This document shows, one piece after another, positions 28,111 through 36,954 of a stretch of DNA of 64,000 nt. The first letter of the stretch is position 1; every line of letters begins with the position of its first letter. Origin of the DNA: Bacteroidota bacterium (lineage in GTDB: Bacteria > Bacteroidota > Bacteroidia > Chitinophagales > Saprospiraceae); NCBI GenBank assembly GCA_030147525.1, contig JASBVF010000012.1:1-64000 (forward strand), written 5' to 3'. The translations under genes were made by a program, and so were the position numbers. The notes under the pieces were generated by a model, which was given only the letters and a program-made list of their open reading frames with translations, did not search any database and had not been told where the DNA came from.

Positions 28111-28782
28111 CTACGCCGCCCGCCTCCTTTTAGGCTTGCGTACCATGTCCGGTGTAAGGTAAATCTCTACATAATCAGACTTTGGGCCTTCGCCAGCGGT
28201 GGTAGCGTAAGCGACCCTGAACCAGTAGACTTTCCCAAGTTCAAGCGTGATTTTACGCCTGTGAGAATTACCTGACACGGGTAGGTAACTCCAAGTTGCG
28301 CCATTGTCTTCCGACACTTGCCAATTGTAATAAATAGCTTTTTTCTCCTGTTTGTAAGGCTGGGTTTTAAGAACAATCTCTCCGGGGTTCGGCGTCAGTT
28401 CAAAGGTTGGCTTTGGCGGCACGCCTTCCGGTATGTTCGCTTTTGTGCGTTCGAGGTAAGAAGGATATCCCAGTCGCTGTGCTTTTACCGTGTCGCTGCC
28501 GATTAGCTGCTGTGCATAGTCTATCCAACTCAAATGGCCGAGGATTATTTCAGTATGAGCTTTGTTCCTCCGATCTCTGTTTAAAGTGGATGGGTTCATT
28601 TTAAAAATAGATTCTAAGTTTTCAAAGTTGCTTTTGGCGGTACGCATCGCCGCAACGGTTGGAGTAGGCGATGGCAGGAAATCAACGCAGGCTTCCATGC
28701 ACGTAATGCGATCTTCTGTGAATGTTGCCACACTTTCAAGTGGTAGGGATTTCACGTACGAAATACTTAATTGTATTTGCAT
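28111..28782 (-). CDS. Hypothetical protein with C-terminal fibronectin type III-like domain
   Basis: The 223-residue product has no signal peptide. Its N-terminal half looks helical (VAAMRTAKSNFENLESIF). The C-terminal half (about residues 125-212) resembles a fibronectin type III sandwich, with YYNWQVSEDNGATWSYLPV and GKVYWFRVAYATTAGEGPKS as strand-rich segments. The end is basic (KPKRRRAA). The ATG at 28782 was chosen because the upstream 11 codons of the frame look non-coding. Function is not recognised; similar stand-alone proteins occur in Bacteroidota. Confidence 0.68.
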   Translation of the reverse strand: MQIQLSISYVKSLPLESVATFTEDRITCMEACVDFLPSPTPTVAAMRTAKSNFENLESIFKMNPSTLNRDRRNKAHTEIILGHLSWIDYAQQLIGSDTVKAQRLGYPSYLERTKANIPEGVPPKPTFELTPNPGEIVLKTQPYKQEKKAIYYNWQVSEDNGATWSYLPVSGNSHRRKITLELGKVYWFRVAYATTAGEGPKSDYVEIYLTPDMVRKPKRRRAA

Positions 28783-29191
28783 AATGGTATGGGTATAAAA
28801 TATAGAAATTAACAACCTGCCGGCCGGCAGCGTCGAGGAACAAGAGAGCGTATATCACGACTCATGAAACCCGCTACAATTTGTTTTCATTTTTGATAAA
28901 AAGAAATAGGAAGGCAGAAAAAAATTTTCCGGATGAACGTGATGATTCGGATATCTGCTGCGATGGTATGGCGACCCGTTTTTTCACCCCGGCAGAGCAG
29001 TCATAATTTTTTTTCACAATGACTGATATTTTACCCGTTTTTCCACTTCCGGAGCGCTGCATTTAAACCAGCCGCCTTGTGCAATTGACTTTGGCAAAAC
29101 ATGCCTCATTTTTCACAAAACATTAAATATCAAAGCTTTAAGGACGGCAAGCAAGGTACTACCTGTCGCCTTTTTGCATTTTTTAAGGTAA

Positions 29192-29352
29192 AACTTCCTT
29201 ATTTTGGATGCCAACTACAGGAAAGTGGATGCCAAAATAAGGAAAGTGCGTGCCAACTACAGGAAAGTGGACGCCAACATAAGGAAAGTGCGTGCCAACT
29301 AAAGGAAAGTGAGCGCCAACTACAGGAAAGTGGACGCCAAAATAAGGAAGCT
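29192..29352. repeat. 21-bp minisatellite with an inverted flank
   Basis: Seven head-to-tail 21-nt units fill 29206-29352, the first reading GGATGCCAACTACAGGAAAGT. Odd and even units tend to alternate between ACTACAGG and AAATAAGG cores. The stretch at 29192-29207 (AACTTCCTTATTTTGG) is the complement of part of the last unit, so the array could fold back. The rest of 28783-29418 has no supportable gene. One + strand frame reads heptapeptides (CQLQESG type) through the array, but coding is unproven. Confidence 0.85.
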
Positions 29353-29418
29353 GGCAATCACTTTAATGTCTTACAACCTCATTTTCAGCTCAAAATTTTT
29401 CTCACAAAAGACGGGTTT

Positions 29419-30933
29419 TTACGACTGCACATAATACATCTCCACTTCGCCGACATTTTTGGCGGGCACCTTGCCCCGGTATTCGCAGCTGAATTTGTCT
29501 TTCACCAGTTGGAAGGTAGAATTTGAAATATTGACCCGGCCGGCTTCGCCGCTGCTTTCCATGCGGGAAGCGACATTGACGGTGTCGCCCCAGATGTCGT
29601 AGGCGAATTTTTTGCTGCCCACCACCCCGGCTACGAGCGGACCGGTGTGTATGCCGATGCGGGCTTCAAATGCAGGCAACCCCTGCGCTACCCTTTCTGC
29701 GTTCCAGACGAGCAGGAATTGCTGGATTTCGAGTGCCGCCTCTACAACATGGACCGGATGACCACCGTCCAGACCGGGCAGGCCGCCGGCACACATGTAG
29801 GCGTCGCCGATGGTTTTGATTTTTTCAAGGCCGTGCTTGCCGATGATGCGGTCAAAGTTTTTAAAAGCATAATCGAGCGTGCGCACCAGCTCGTCGGGAG
29901 GGAGCACCTTTGATATTTCACTAAAACCCTTGAAATCGGTAAAAAGTACGGTGGCCAGGTCGTAATGCCGGGCCTCGGCGGTACCGTTTTTTTTCAGCTC
30001 ATCGGCCACGGCGATGGGCAGAATGTTGAGCAACAGCTCTTCCGAACGTTTGCGCTCTTCGTCGATGATGCGGTTTTTTTCGGCCAGTTCGGCGTTGTGT
30101 CTTCTGATAACCCGGTAACGTTGTAACAGGCCGATCAGCAGCAGGCCGCCCAGCCCCGCCACGGCGATGAGCAGGTTGCGCTGGCTTTTGCGAAGCTCCA
30201 GCTCGGCTTGTTGTTCCCGCAGTTCGGCGTCCTGTTGTTTCAGGATCATCTCCGACTGGGCCAGGCTGAAAGAGTCGAGGATATTGATAAAAGTAAGCGA
30301 ATCGAGCATGCGCTCTTTTTCAGAAAGGATCAGTTCTTTGCGCATTTGCTCCTCGGTCATGTTGGTAATGACGGCTTCCCGCTGGGCCATTTTCGACTCC
30401 AGCGTTGCCGTTTTGGCTTTCAACTTTTGCTGTTGTTCGGAGAGCTGCGTCACCTCCTGTTTCAGTTCTTTACCTTGCAGAATGGCGATGTCCCGCTCGA
30501 TGTCTTCGAGGTCTTTTTTCTTATTTAAAATGCCGGCAAGGATTTTCATGGCCTCCAGATTGTCCATGCGCAGGACGTCGTCGGCTGTCAGGGCATTGCT
30601 TTCTTCAAAGCTTTTGAACGCCCGGTTTTTATACACACTGCGTTTGGATTCCACCTTCATCAGCGCCTTTCCTTTCCGGTTGAGGGCCAGTGCCATCATG
30701 CTTTGCTGGTTGTTTTTTTTGGCAGCTTCGTAAGCTTTTTCTGACCAGTCGATGGTTTCGTCCAGCAGGTTTTCAGCGTAATACATCTGCGCCAGCGTGA
30801 GGGCGTCCATGATGTACTCCTGGCCGGTTTTGCCGGCCATGTTTTTTTCAAAATCCCTGATTTGCGCTGATTGTGCGGAAAGGTTAAAAGCGACTGCGGA
30901 GAGCAGCAAAAAGATTGTGTTGAAGACTTTCAT
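29419..30933 (-). CDS. TPR and class III adenylate cyclase membrane protein
   Basis: The 504-residue product has a signal peptide, a TPR-like helical region (about 30-130), a long coiled coil (about 135-240) and a transmembrane helix (LLIAVAGLGGLLLIGLL, near 255). A cytosolic class III cyclase domain follows (about 310-504). Metal Asp residues sit in VLFTDFKGFSE and IGDAYM. The substrate-selecting pair is Lys in LEKIKTIGD and Asp in FAYDIWGDTVN, which favours ATP over GTP. It should make cyclic AMP in response to a periplasmic input. No cyclic-nucleotide receptor gene is nearby. Confidence 0.9.
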   Translation of the reverse strand: MKVFNTIFLLLSAVAFNLSAQSAQIRDFEKNMAGKTGQEYIMDALTLAQMYYAENLLDETIDWSEKAYEAAKKNNQQSMMALALNRKGKALMKVESKRSVYKNRAFKSFEESNALTADDVLRMDNLEAMKILAGILNKKKDLEDIERDIAILQGKELKQEVTQLSEQQQKLKAKTATLESKMAQREAVITNMTEEQMRKELILSEKERMLDSLTFINILDSFSLAQSEMILKQQDAELREQQAELELRKSQRNLLIAVAGLGGLLLIGLLQRYRVIRRHNAELAEKNRIIDEERKRSEELLLNILPIAVADELKKNGTAEARHYDLATVLFTDFKGFSEISKVLPPDELVRTLDYAFKNFDRIIGKHGLEKIKTIGDAYMCAGGLPGLDGGHPVHVVEAALEIQQFLLVWNAERVAQGLPAFEARIGIHTGPLVAGVVGSKKFAYDIWGDTVNVASRMESSGEAGRVNISNSTFQLVKDKFSCEYRGKVPAKNVGEVEMYYVQS

Positions 30934-31215
30934 TTGGAAGTGTTTTTTAAAAAGTTTTCTCTGTGAAATAGCTCATACGTGCAAGGCGGATTTCAGTTGC
31001 ACTTATTTTATGAGAAACAAATTTCAGATAAAAAGCGGGTTTTACAGTAATTTTTATTGAAATACCGGTCAGCGTTTTTAGTAAAATGTCCTGTAACATT
31101 TCTTTTACCGGGCGGAGCCCTGCGGGAATTTTTTCGATATCGCCCGAAAAGCGTTCAAAGCATAAAGCCAAATCTCCCGCTTTTCTAAATTTGCAAAAAA
31201 CTAAACCGGCCAAGC
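30934..31215. other. Divergent intergenic region before GDPD
   Basis: This 280-bp gap separates the leftward cyclase from the rightward phosphodiesterase gene. It holds an exact TAAATTTG -7 box at 31186-31193, 23 bp before the GDPD start. No other structure was noted. Confidence 0.4.
31186..31193 (+). promoter_or_regulatory. Candidate -7 box for the GDPD gene
   Basis: TAAATTTG is an exact match to TAnnTTTG at a typical distance from the ATG. A -33 element is not obvious. Confidence 0.4.
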
Positions 31216-32130
31216 ATGAAAATAAATAAAAATCCACGCCACATAAACGTTGCCTTACTGCTTCTCTTCTTGTTTACCACTTTCACAACCTCCGCACAAA
31301 ACATGGAAAATAAAACATTCGACTGGCAGGGCCACCGTGGCGCACGGGGTCTTTTACCTGAAAACACGATCCCTGCATTTCTCAAGGCCCTCGAATTCCG
31401 GGCCGTTACCACCCTCGAGCTGGACCTGGCCGTTTCAAAAGACGGCATCCTCATCGTCAGCCACGAACCCTGGATGTCGGAAAAAATCTGCACCAAACCC
31501 GATGGCAGCCCCGTCACCAAAGCGGAGGAAAAAAACCTCAAAATCATGGAGCTGACCTACGAAGAAATCAAGCAATACGACTGCGGCAGCCGTGGGAATG
31601 CCCGTTTTCCGGAGCAGGCGGCCATGAAAACCCACAAACCTTCCCTCGCCGACGTGGTGAACGAGGTGAAAAAATATTGCTTCATGCGGAAACTGGATCT
31701 GCCCTCGTTTAATATCGAAATTAAAAGCGAGGAAGCGTACGACGGGGTTTTTACCCCGCCGATTGAGGATTATGCAAAACTGGTCGTCGAAGAAGTGCAA
31801 CAACTACTGCCAAGGGAAAAGGTGTGCATACAGTCTTTCGACGTCCGCCCCCTGCAAATCATCCATGAAATGGAGCCCGGCATTACACTTGCCCTCCTCG
31901 TCGAAAACCTCTCCGGCCCCAAAGCCAACCTCGAACGGCTGGGCTTTCAACCCGACATTTACAGCCCCTACTACAAGCTGCTGAGAAAGAAGCACATCAA
32001 ATCCCTTCATAAAAAAGGCATCCGTGTCATACCCTGGACGGTCAACAACCCGAAAGCCATGAAAAAACTCATTCGCAAAGGGGTGGACGGGATCATTACG
32101 GATTATCCGAATTTGATTGAAGCGCTGTGA
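31216..32130 (+). CDS. Secreted glycerophosphodiester phosphodiesterase
   Basis: The 304-residue product has a signal peptide (about residues 1-28, ending TTSAQ). The GDPD TIM-barrel starts with GHRGARGLLPENTIPAF (near residue 38), where His and Arg are catalytic. It continues with the metal-binding ELDLAVSKDGILIVSHEP (near 65) and ends with the typical GVDGIITDYPNL. The family hydrolyses glycerophosphodiesters to glycerol 3-phosphate and an alcohol, in the periplasm here. The palindrome at 32146-32180 lies just downstream and probably ends transcription. Confidence 0.93.
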   Translation: MKINKNPRHINVALLLLFLFTTFTTSAQNMENKTFDWQGHRGARGLLPENTIPAFLKALEFRAVTTLELDLAVSKDGILIVSHEPWMSEKICTKPDGSPVTKAEEKNLKIMELTYEEIKQYDCGSRGNARFPEQAAMKTHKPSLADVVNEVKKYCFMRKLDLPSFNIEIKSEEAYDGVFTPPIEDYAKLVVEEVQQLLPREKVCIQSFDVRPLQIIHEMEPGITLALLVENLSGPKANLERLGFQPDIYSPYYKLLRKKHIKSLHKKGIRVIPWTVNNPKAMKKLIRKGVDGIITDYPNLIEAL

Positions 32131-32145
32131 AGCTGGCAGCCCCGC

Positions 32146-32180
32146 ACGTTTACTAAAACTTTTAAAAGTTTAGTAAACGT
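32146..32180. repeat. 35-bp palindrome after the GDPD gene
   Basis: ACGTTTACTAAAACTTTT (32146-32163) is followed at once by its complement AAAAGTTTAGTAAACGT (32164-32180), with one bulged A. It can act as a terminator hairpin although it lacks a GC core and T-tail. Confidence 0.75.
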
Positions 32181-32220
32181 AAACCGGGAATTACCGGTGG
32201 TTCAATTGTAATCCCAAAAC

Positions 32221-32260
32221 CCCTTAAACCCTTAAACCTTTAAACCTTTAAACCCCCGAA
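32221..32260 (+). repeat. Octamer array upstream of a lipoprotein gene
   Basis: CCCTTAAA (twice), CCTTTAAA (twice) and the degenerate CCCCCGAA follow each other in 8-nt phase. The array lies 54 bp before the start of the lipoprotein gene at 32314. No inverted arm was found. Confidence 0.65.
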
Positions 32261-32313
32261 CTTCAAACCCCCAAAATTTCCTACCTTTCCTGTCTGACTT
32301 AAACTAACAAAAG

Positions 32314-33069
32314 ATGCATTTAAAAACACTCCTTTTTGCTGCCGCAACCCTGTTTCTCATTCAATCCTGTCAAACCGATGCCATTCAGGATGAAAATCCT
32401 CCGGCGCCCGGTTTTAACATCGAAGCCTCCGACCATCATGCCATCATCCTTGCCGATAAAGTCATGCAGGCCTTGGGCGGCCGCAAAGCCTGGGACGCAA
32501 CCCGGTATCTGAAGTGGAATTTCTTCGGCCGCCGCATTCTCACCTGGGACAAACACACCGGCGACGTGCGCATCGAATCATTGCCCGACAGCACCACTTA
32601 CCTGCTCAACGTCAATACCATGGAGGGAAAAGTCCGCCGCCGGGGCGTCGTCGAAACCAACCCGGATACGCTCAATATGCTGCTCGATCGTGGCAAAAGC
32701 ATCTGGATCAACGACTCCTACTGGCTCGTTATGCCATTTAAACTAAAGGATTCCGGAGTCACCCTCAAACACGTGGGACAAGACACCACCGCCGACGGCC
32801 GCCTGGCGGATGTACTGCAATTGACTTTCGATCAGGTGGGCGACACCCCCGAAAACAAGTACCTCGTTTACGTGGACGATGAAACCAAACTGGTCACGCA
32901 ATGGGCGTTTTTCAGGGATGCAGGCATGGAATCGCCGAACTTCGTCACGCCCTGGGCCAATTATAAAAAGTACGGCAACATCCTGCTCTCCGGCGACCGA
33001 GGCGAGCGGCAGTTGAGCGATATTGAAGTGCCGGAAAGCTTGCCCGCTGACATATTCACGGAGTTTTGA
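32314..33069 (+). CDS. Putative lipoprotein, LolA-like fold suspected
   Basis: The 251-residue product has a lipoprotein signal peptide (lipobox IQSC, Cys near residue 19). The mature part begins with a helix-rich segment (ADKVMQALGGRKAWDATRYL), then many beta strands. This layout resembles the outer-membrane lipoprotein-sorting (LolA/LolB-like) sandwich found in many Bacteroidota DUF6503-type proteins, but the match is by impression only. A candidate -7 box (TACCTTTC, 32282-32289) lies upstream and an octamer array precedes it. The PorE-like gene follows 127 bp downstream. Confidence 0.68.
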   Translation: MHLKTLLFAAATLFLIQSCQTDAIQDENPPAPGFNIEASDHHAIILADKVMQALGGRKAWDATRYLKWNFFGRRILTWDKHTGDVRIESLPDSTTYLLNVNTMEGKVRRRGVVETNPDTLNMLLDRGKSIWINDSYWLVMPFKLKDSGVTLKHVGQDTTADGRLADVLQLTFDQVGDTPENKYLVYVDDETKLVTQWAFFRDAGMESPNFVTPWANYKKYGNILLSGDRGERQLSDIEVPESLPADIFTEF

Positions 33070-33196
33070 GTCGCACAATTCAGGTTTTTCTATATTTTGG
33101 CAGTCGTTGTGAAAAACGAATCCCCCTGCGCCCCTTTCGCTGCACGTCAGCAGTGGCCGGAGCAGGCAGGAGCATATACAGCCAAAAAATTGATGC

Positions 33197-35164
33197 ATGA
33201 AAATTGATCTGAGAACTTTTTACCCCGCAGTATACTTTTTGTTGCTTTTGTTTTTGTCAAACCCTGCGTTTGCCCAATCAGCCAAAGCCTATGAAAAAGC
33301 AGGAGACAAAGCCTTCGCCGCCAAAGATTACCACGCCGCCTTCGTCCACTTCCGGGATGCGATGGAGCTCAATAAAAAAGACGTTGGCCTCTGGTTCAAA
33401 TACGCCGAAGTCACCCGCCAGTTCAACGCTTACGAAGAAGCAGAAGAGTACTACACCAAAGTGTGGACGAGCAAGGAAAAACAGGCTTACCCCATGGCGG
33501 CCTTCTGGCTTGGTCAGGTAAAAAAAATGGTAGGGAAATACGATGAAGCCATCGAGGTGTTCGAAGATTTTCTGAAAAACGAGGGCCGTGATGATTACTA
33601 CAGCCAATGGGCAAAGGAAGAACTGGAAACCTGCCGCTGGGCCATGCAACTGGAACCGGCAACTGACAAGCTCATCCGGGTCGAGCATTTGAGTAAGAAA
33701 ATCAATACGCCCTACTCGGAGTTTGGCGCTGTGGTGGCAGGCGACGAATTGTATTACTCCTCCTTTCGCTACGACTTCGATGGCGACACCCATCTCCCGG
33801 AAAGAAAACTCACCAAAGTGCTCTACTCGGAAAACCTTGGCAAAGGCCGCATCCTCACACGAGGCTTTAACGTTGATAAAAAACACACGGCTCATACCGC
33901 TTTCAGCACTGACCGGGAGCGGATTTACTTCACCCTCTGCGAGTACGTAACCTCCTCCGATATTCGTTGCGATATTTACTACCGGGAAAGAGACCGACGG
34001 GGCAACTGGGAGAAAAAACCCGTCAAACTTCCCGACATCGTCAACAAAAAAGGATACACCACCACCCACCCGGCTATCGGTTTCGATTCCGTGGCGCAAA
34101 AGGAAATCCTCTATTTCGTCTCCGACCGCAACGGCGGAAAAGGCAAACTCGATATCTGGTATTGCGAAATGGAAAAAGACAAGTTCCTGGAACCTAAAAA
34201 CCTGGAATCCGTCAACACGCCGGAGAACGACATCACGCCTTTTTTTCATTCCGCTTCGCAAACCCTGTACTTTAGCTCCGACGGGCGGCGGCCTTCCCTC
34301 GGTGGTTTTGATGTTTTTAAAATGAACCGTCAGCCTGACTGGGGCCCCATTGAAAACGCCGGAAAACCCGTCAATACCAGTTACCACGACCTCTACTTCT
34401 CCCTTGACGAGCCCGGTAATCGGGCCTATTTTTCCTCCAACCGTCCCGGCTCCTTTTACCTCGATGCCTCCAACAAGGCTTGTTGTTATGATATTTACCA
34501 AATGACGATCAGCGATATTCCGGAGGATTCGACAGGGATCATACCACCGCAGGTTGTCACCGAAACACCTCCGGAGACGCCCTTCATCCCGACCACGTTG
34601 GAGGATTTTCTACCGCTTGCGCTCTATTTCGACAACGACGAACCCGACAAGCGCACCACTCGTACCACCACCAAAAAGTCCTACGAAACGACCTACTTCA
34701 AATATTACGACCGGAAGTCTGACTACATCGAGTCATACACCAAACCACTCACGGAAGACGAAGCCAGTGAAGCGGCCCTCGAAATCGAGGAGTTTTTTGA
34801 AAATGAAGTAAAAAAAGGCTACGATTTCCTGCAGCTTTTCAGTGAAATACTTTTGAAACGCCTCGAAAATGGGGAGCGGGTGGAAATTGTCATCAAAGGA
34901 TACACCAGCCCCCGTGCCAAATCCGACTACAACGACAACCTCGCACAGCGCCGCATCAGCAGCCTGCGCAACCAGTTCGAATCCTACCGGGGCGGTATTT
35001 TCGAATCCTACCTTAAACATGGGAAACTGGTCATCTCTGAAGCGCCCTTCGGAGAAACCAAAGCCTCCGCCAATGTCAGCGATGACCTGACAGACGAACG
35101 TAATTCAATTTACAGCGTTGGAGCAGCGAAAGAAAGGAGAGTGGAAATCGTGGAGGTGAAATAA
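33197..35164 (+). CDS. PorE/OmpA-like envelope protein (TPR, PD40 propeller, OmpA domain)
   Basis: The 655-residue product has a signal peptide (ending NPAFAQ). TPR repeats follow (about 27-150, AYEKAGDKAFAAKDYHAAFV), then a PD40/WD40-like beta-propeller (about 165-430, with blades such as EILYFVSDRNGGKGKLDIW and LYFSSDGRRPSLGGFDV). A degenerate OmpA-type peptidoglycan-binding domain closes it (about 480-655), with VEIVIKGYTSPRAKSDYN and LAQRRISSLRNQF. This is the domain order of the T9SS component PorE and related anchors, though the carboxypeptidase-like domain of PorE is not evident. It probably links the outer membrane to peptidoglycan. Confidence 0.82.
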   Translation: MKIDLRTFYPAVYFLLLLFLSNPAFAQSAKAYEKAGDKAFAAKDYHAAFVHFRDAMELNKKDVGLWFKYAEVTRQFNAYEEAEEYYTKVWTSKEKQAYPMAAFWLGQVKKMVGKYDEAIEVFEDFLKNEGRDDYYSQWAKEELETCRWAMQLEPATDKLIRVEHLSKKINTPYSEFGAVVAGDELYYSSFRYDFDGDTHLPERKLTKVLYSENLGKGRILTRGFNVDKKHTAHTAFSTDRERIYFTLCEYVTSSDIRCDIYYRERDRRGNWEKKPVKLPDIVNKKGYTTTHPAIGFDSVAQKEILYFVSDRNGGKGKLDIWYCEMEKDKFLEPKNLESVNTPENDITPFFHSASQTLYFSSDGRRPSLGGFDVFKMNRQPDWGPIENAGKPVNTSYHDLYFSLDEPGNRAYFSSNRPGSFYLDASNKACCYDIYQMTISDIPEDSTGIIPPQVVTETPPETPFIPTTLEDFLPLALYFDNDEPDKRTTRTTTKKSYETTYFKYYDRKSDYIESYTKPLTEDEASEAALEIEEFFENEVKKGYDFLQLFSEILLKRLENGERVEIVIKGYTSPRAKSDYNDNLAQRRISSLRNQFESYRGGIFESYLKHGKLVISEAPFGETKASANVSDDLTDERNSIYSVGAAKERRVEIVEVK

Positions 35165-35254
35165 TGAGTAATGATGAATGATGAATGATAAATGATGAAC
35201 CTTAGCAAGTCGCTTGTTTATCATTCATCATTCACCATTAATCATTATTCATTT
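35164..35254. repeat. Quasi-palindrome between the PorE-like gene and ndk
   Basis: ATGAGTAATGATGAATGATG at 35164 opens a 36-nt arm of ATGAATG-like tandem units. After 17 nt, a near-complement runs from 35217 to 35254 (TTTATCATTCATCATTCACC and onward). The arms differ at only a few positions. The element fills the gap between two convergent genes and touches both stop codons. Confidence 0.85.
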
Positions 35255-35669
35255 AGAAACATTCAACGCCTGCGAAGTGGAAAGCGCCTTCGATGGCGGC
35301 ATTCTCGTCGGAGTCGGAGCCGTGAACGGCATTTTCACCTACGCTCTTGGCGTACTTTGCACGGATGGTACCAGGCGCAGCATCGGCAGGATTGGTAGCG
35401 CCGATGAGGGTACGGAAATCAGCCACCGCATTTTCTTTTTCAAGAATCGCAGCCACGATAGGACCAGAAGACATAAAATCCACGAGTTCGCCGTAAAACG
35501 GGCGCTCTTTGTGAACGGCGTAAAATTCGCCGGCTTTGGCTTTGGTCAGTTGTGTCATTTTCAGTGCAACAATCCGGAAACCGGCAGCAGTGATGTCATT
35601 AAGGATAGCGCCGATGTGACCTGCTTTCACAGCATCGGGCTTGATCATGGTCAAAGTTTTATTACTCAT
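35253..35669 (-). CDS. ndk: Nucleoside diphosphate kinase
   Basis: This enzyme transfers the gamma-phosphate of ATP to nucleoside diphosphates through a phospho-His intermediate. The 138-residue protein has the family length. It starts [17 protein letters not shown], and its active-site motif is [13 protein letters not shown] with the catalytic His near residue 115. The conserved [16 protein letters not shown] is near 55 and [17 protein letters not shown] near 88. The stop overlaps the edge of the downstream quasi-palindrome, and another octamer quasi-palindrome occupies the leader. Confidence 0.97.
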   Translation of the reverse strand: MSNKTLTMIKPDAVKAGHIGAILNDITAAGFRIVALKMTQLTKAKAGEFYAVHKERPFYGELVDFMSSGPIVAAILEKENAVADFRTLIGATNPADAAPGTIRAKYAKSVGENAVHGSDSDENAAIEGAFHFAGVECF

Positions 35670-35674
35670 TGATT

Positions 35675-35770
35675 TTTGTGTGTTTGGGTGCTTGAGTGTT
35701 TGGGTGCTTGTGTATTGTCAGGCAGGGAAGCACTTCAAACACACAAACAACTAAAAACGCAAACACCATT
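35675..35770 (-). repeat. Octamer quasi-palindrome in the ndk leader
   Basis: On the + strand five 8-nt units of the form (T/C)TTGnGTG run from 35675 to 35714, opening with TTTGTGTG, the same unit as in the icd leader. After 16 nt, degenerate complementary octamers (CACTTCAA, ACACACAA, ACAACTAA, AAACGCAA, ACACCATT) fill 35731-35770. The element begins 6 bp upstream of the ndk ATG. Confidence 0.78.
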
Positions 35771-35884
35771 TTAAAAACGGGCGCAAAAGTAAACATTCCG
35801 AAGTTTCCGACTCAAACTCCACTGTTAATTTTGGAATAAATATAATTTTTGGGAACTTCGCCCGCCAAATTTTCAGGACAATTC

Positions 35885-36898
35885 ATGGAAAACATCAACG
35901 AGCTAAAATCGCTGCTTTCGATTCCCAAGGATATCGTCATCACCACCCACCGAAATCCTGACGGAGACGCCATCGGTTCATCGCTGGGATTGCGGCACTA
36001 CCTCGAGCAATTGGGGCACACGGTTAAAGTGGCAGTTCCTTCCGAATTCCCGCATTTTTTGAACTGGATGCCCGGCACGAAAGATATTTTGGTGTATGAC
36101 ACCGGTCAGGAAGAGGTAAAAAAGGCACTTGAAAAGCCGGATATGGTTTTTTGTCTGGATTTTAACTCACTGGAACGGATCGATAAAATGGGCGAGCTGA
36201 TCGCTCAGCTGAAAACCAAAATCGTTCTGATCGACCATCACCTGTATCCCGAGCCGTTTTACGATTTCGAATTGCATGACGTCACCGCCAGTTCGACCAG
36301 TGAACTGGTATATGATTTCATCAATTTGCTCGGCGATAAGCGGTTGATCAACCTGAATGTGGCAGATTGCCTTTTTACCGGCATCCTCACAGACACCGGA
36401 TCTTTTAAATACGCCACTTCTCCAAAGCTATTCCGGTTGGTAGCTGATTTGCTGGAATTAGGCGTCGATGACAACCGTATCCAGAATCTGGTGTTCAATA
36501 GTCTGGAAGAAAAGCACCTGCGCCTGCTGGGCCATGTGCTCGACAACCGCATGGAAGTGCTCGATGAATACCGCACGGCCATCATTACCCTGACGAAACA
36601 GGATTATGAAAAATACAAGATCAGCCGGGGCGATACAGAAGGGCTGGTCAATTATTTATTGCAAATGAGCAACGTGGCACTGGCCATATTTATACACGAA
36701 CAACCAACCATTACAAAAATCTCCCTGCGTTCCAAAGGCAATTTTTCAGTGCAGGAAATCGCCAAAAAGCATTTTAGAGGCGGAGGACATAAAAACGCTT
36801 CCGGCGGCTATTCCTACATCGGTCTTCGCCCGACGGTGAAGAAATTCAAATCCATCCTGCCCGAATACAAGGATTTACTTTTAAACAATGACCTTTGA
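35885..36898 (+). CDS. nrnA: Bifunctional oligoribonuclease / PAP phosphatase
   Basis: NrnA-type DHH phosphoesterases degrade short RNA oligomers and 3'-phosphoadenosine 5'-phosphate. The 337-residue protein has the DHH-domain motifs HRNPDGDAIGSSLGL (near residue 21), FCLDFNSLERIDK (near 88) and IDHHLYPEPF (near 116). LFTGILTDTGSFKYAT follows, and the C-terminal DHHA1 motif is FRGGGHKNASGG (near 296). The frame is open from 35849 but the ATG at 35885 fits the family start. The FKBP lipoprotein gene follows 56 bp later and prfB after that, so the three probably share transcripts. Confidence 0.92.
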   Translation: MENINELKSLLSIPKDIVITTHRNPDGDAIGSSLGLRHYLEQLGHTVKVAVPSEFPHFLNWMPGTKDILVYDTGQEEVKKALEKPDMVFCLDFNSLERIDKMGELIAQLKTKIVLIDHHLYPEPFYDFELHDVTASSTSELVYDFINLLGDKRLINLNVADCLFTGILTDTGSFKYATSPKLFRLVADLLELGVDDNRIQNLVFNSLEEKHLRLLGHVLDNRMEVLDEYRTAIITLTKQDYEKYKISRGDTEGLVNYLLQMSNVALAIFIHEQPTITKISLRSKGNFSVQEIAKKHFRGGGHKNASGGYSYIGLRPTVKKFKSILPEYKDLLLNNDL

Positions 36899-36954
36899 CA
36901 AGCCGCTTCTGTCTTGCCCTCCCAGGAAGACCCGGCTTTAATTTTGATTTTAAA

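Noticed and set aside
28817-28830. Palindrome CTGCCGGCCGGCAG near the 28782 gene
   Set aside because: A single 14-bp palindrome with no second copy or positional logic; probably chance.
29192-29352. CRISPR-like array
   Set aside because: Units are contiguous 21-mers with no unique spacers, and there are no cas genes nearby.
29101-29526. 141-codon plus-strand frame across the 21-bp minisatellite
   Set aside because: Its open state follows from a unit length divisible by three, and its last 108 bp are antisense to the cyclase gene. There is no start or family support, so it is reported as a repeat and not as a gene.
33278-34501. 407-codon minus-strand frame inside the PorE-like gene
   Set aside because: It is antisense to a gene with clear signal peptide, TPR, propeller and OmpA domains. 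Its predicted protein has no recognisable motif and arises from codon bias.
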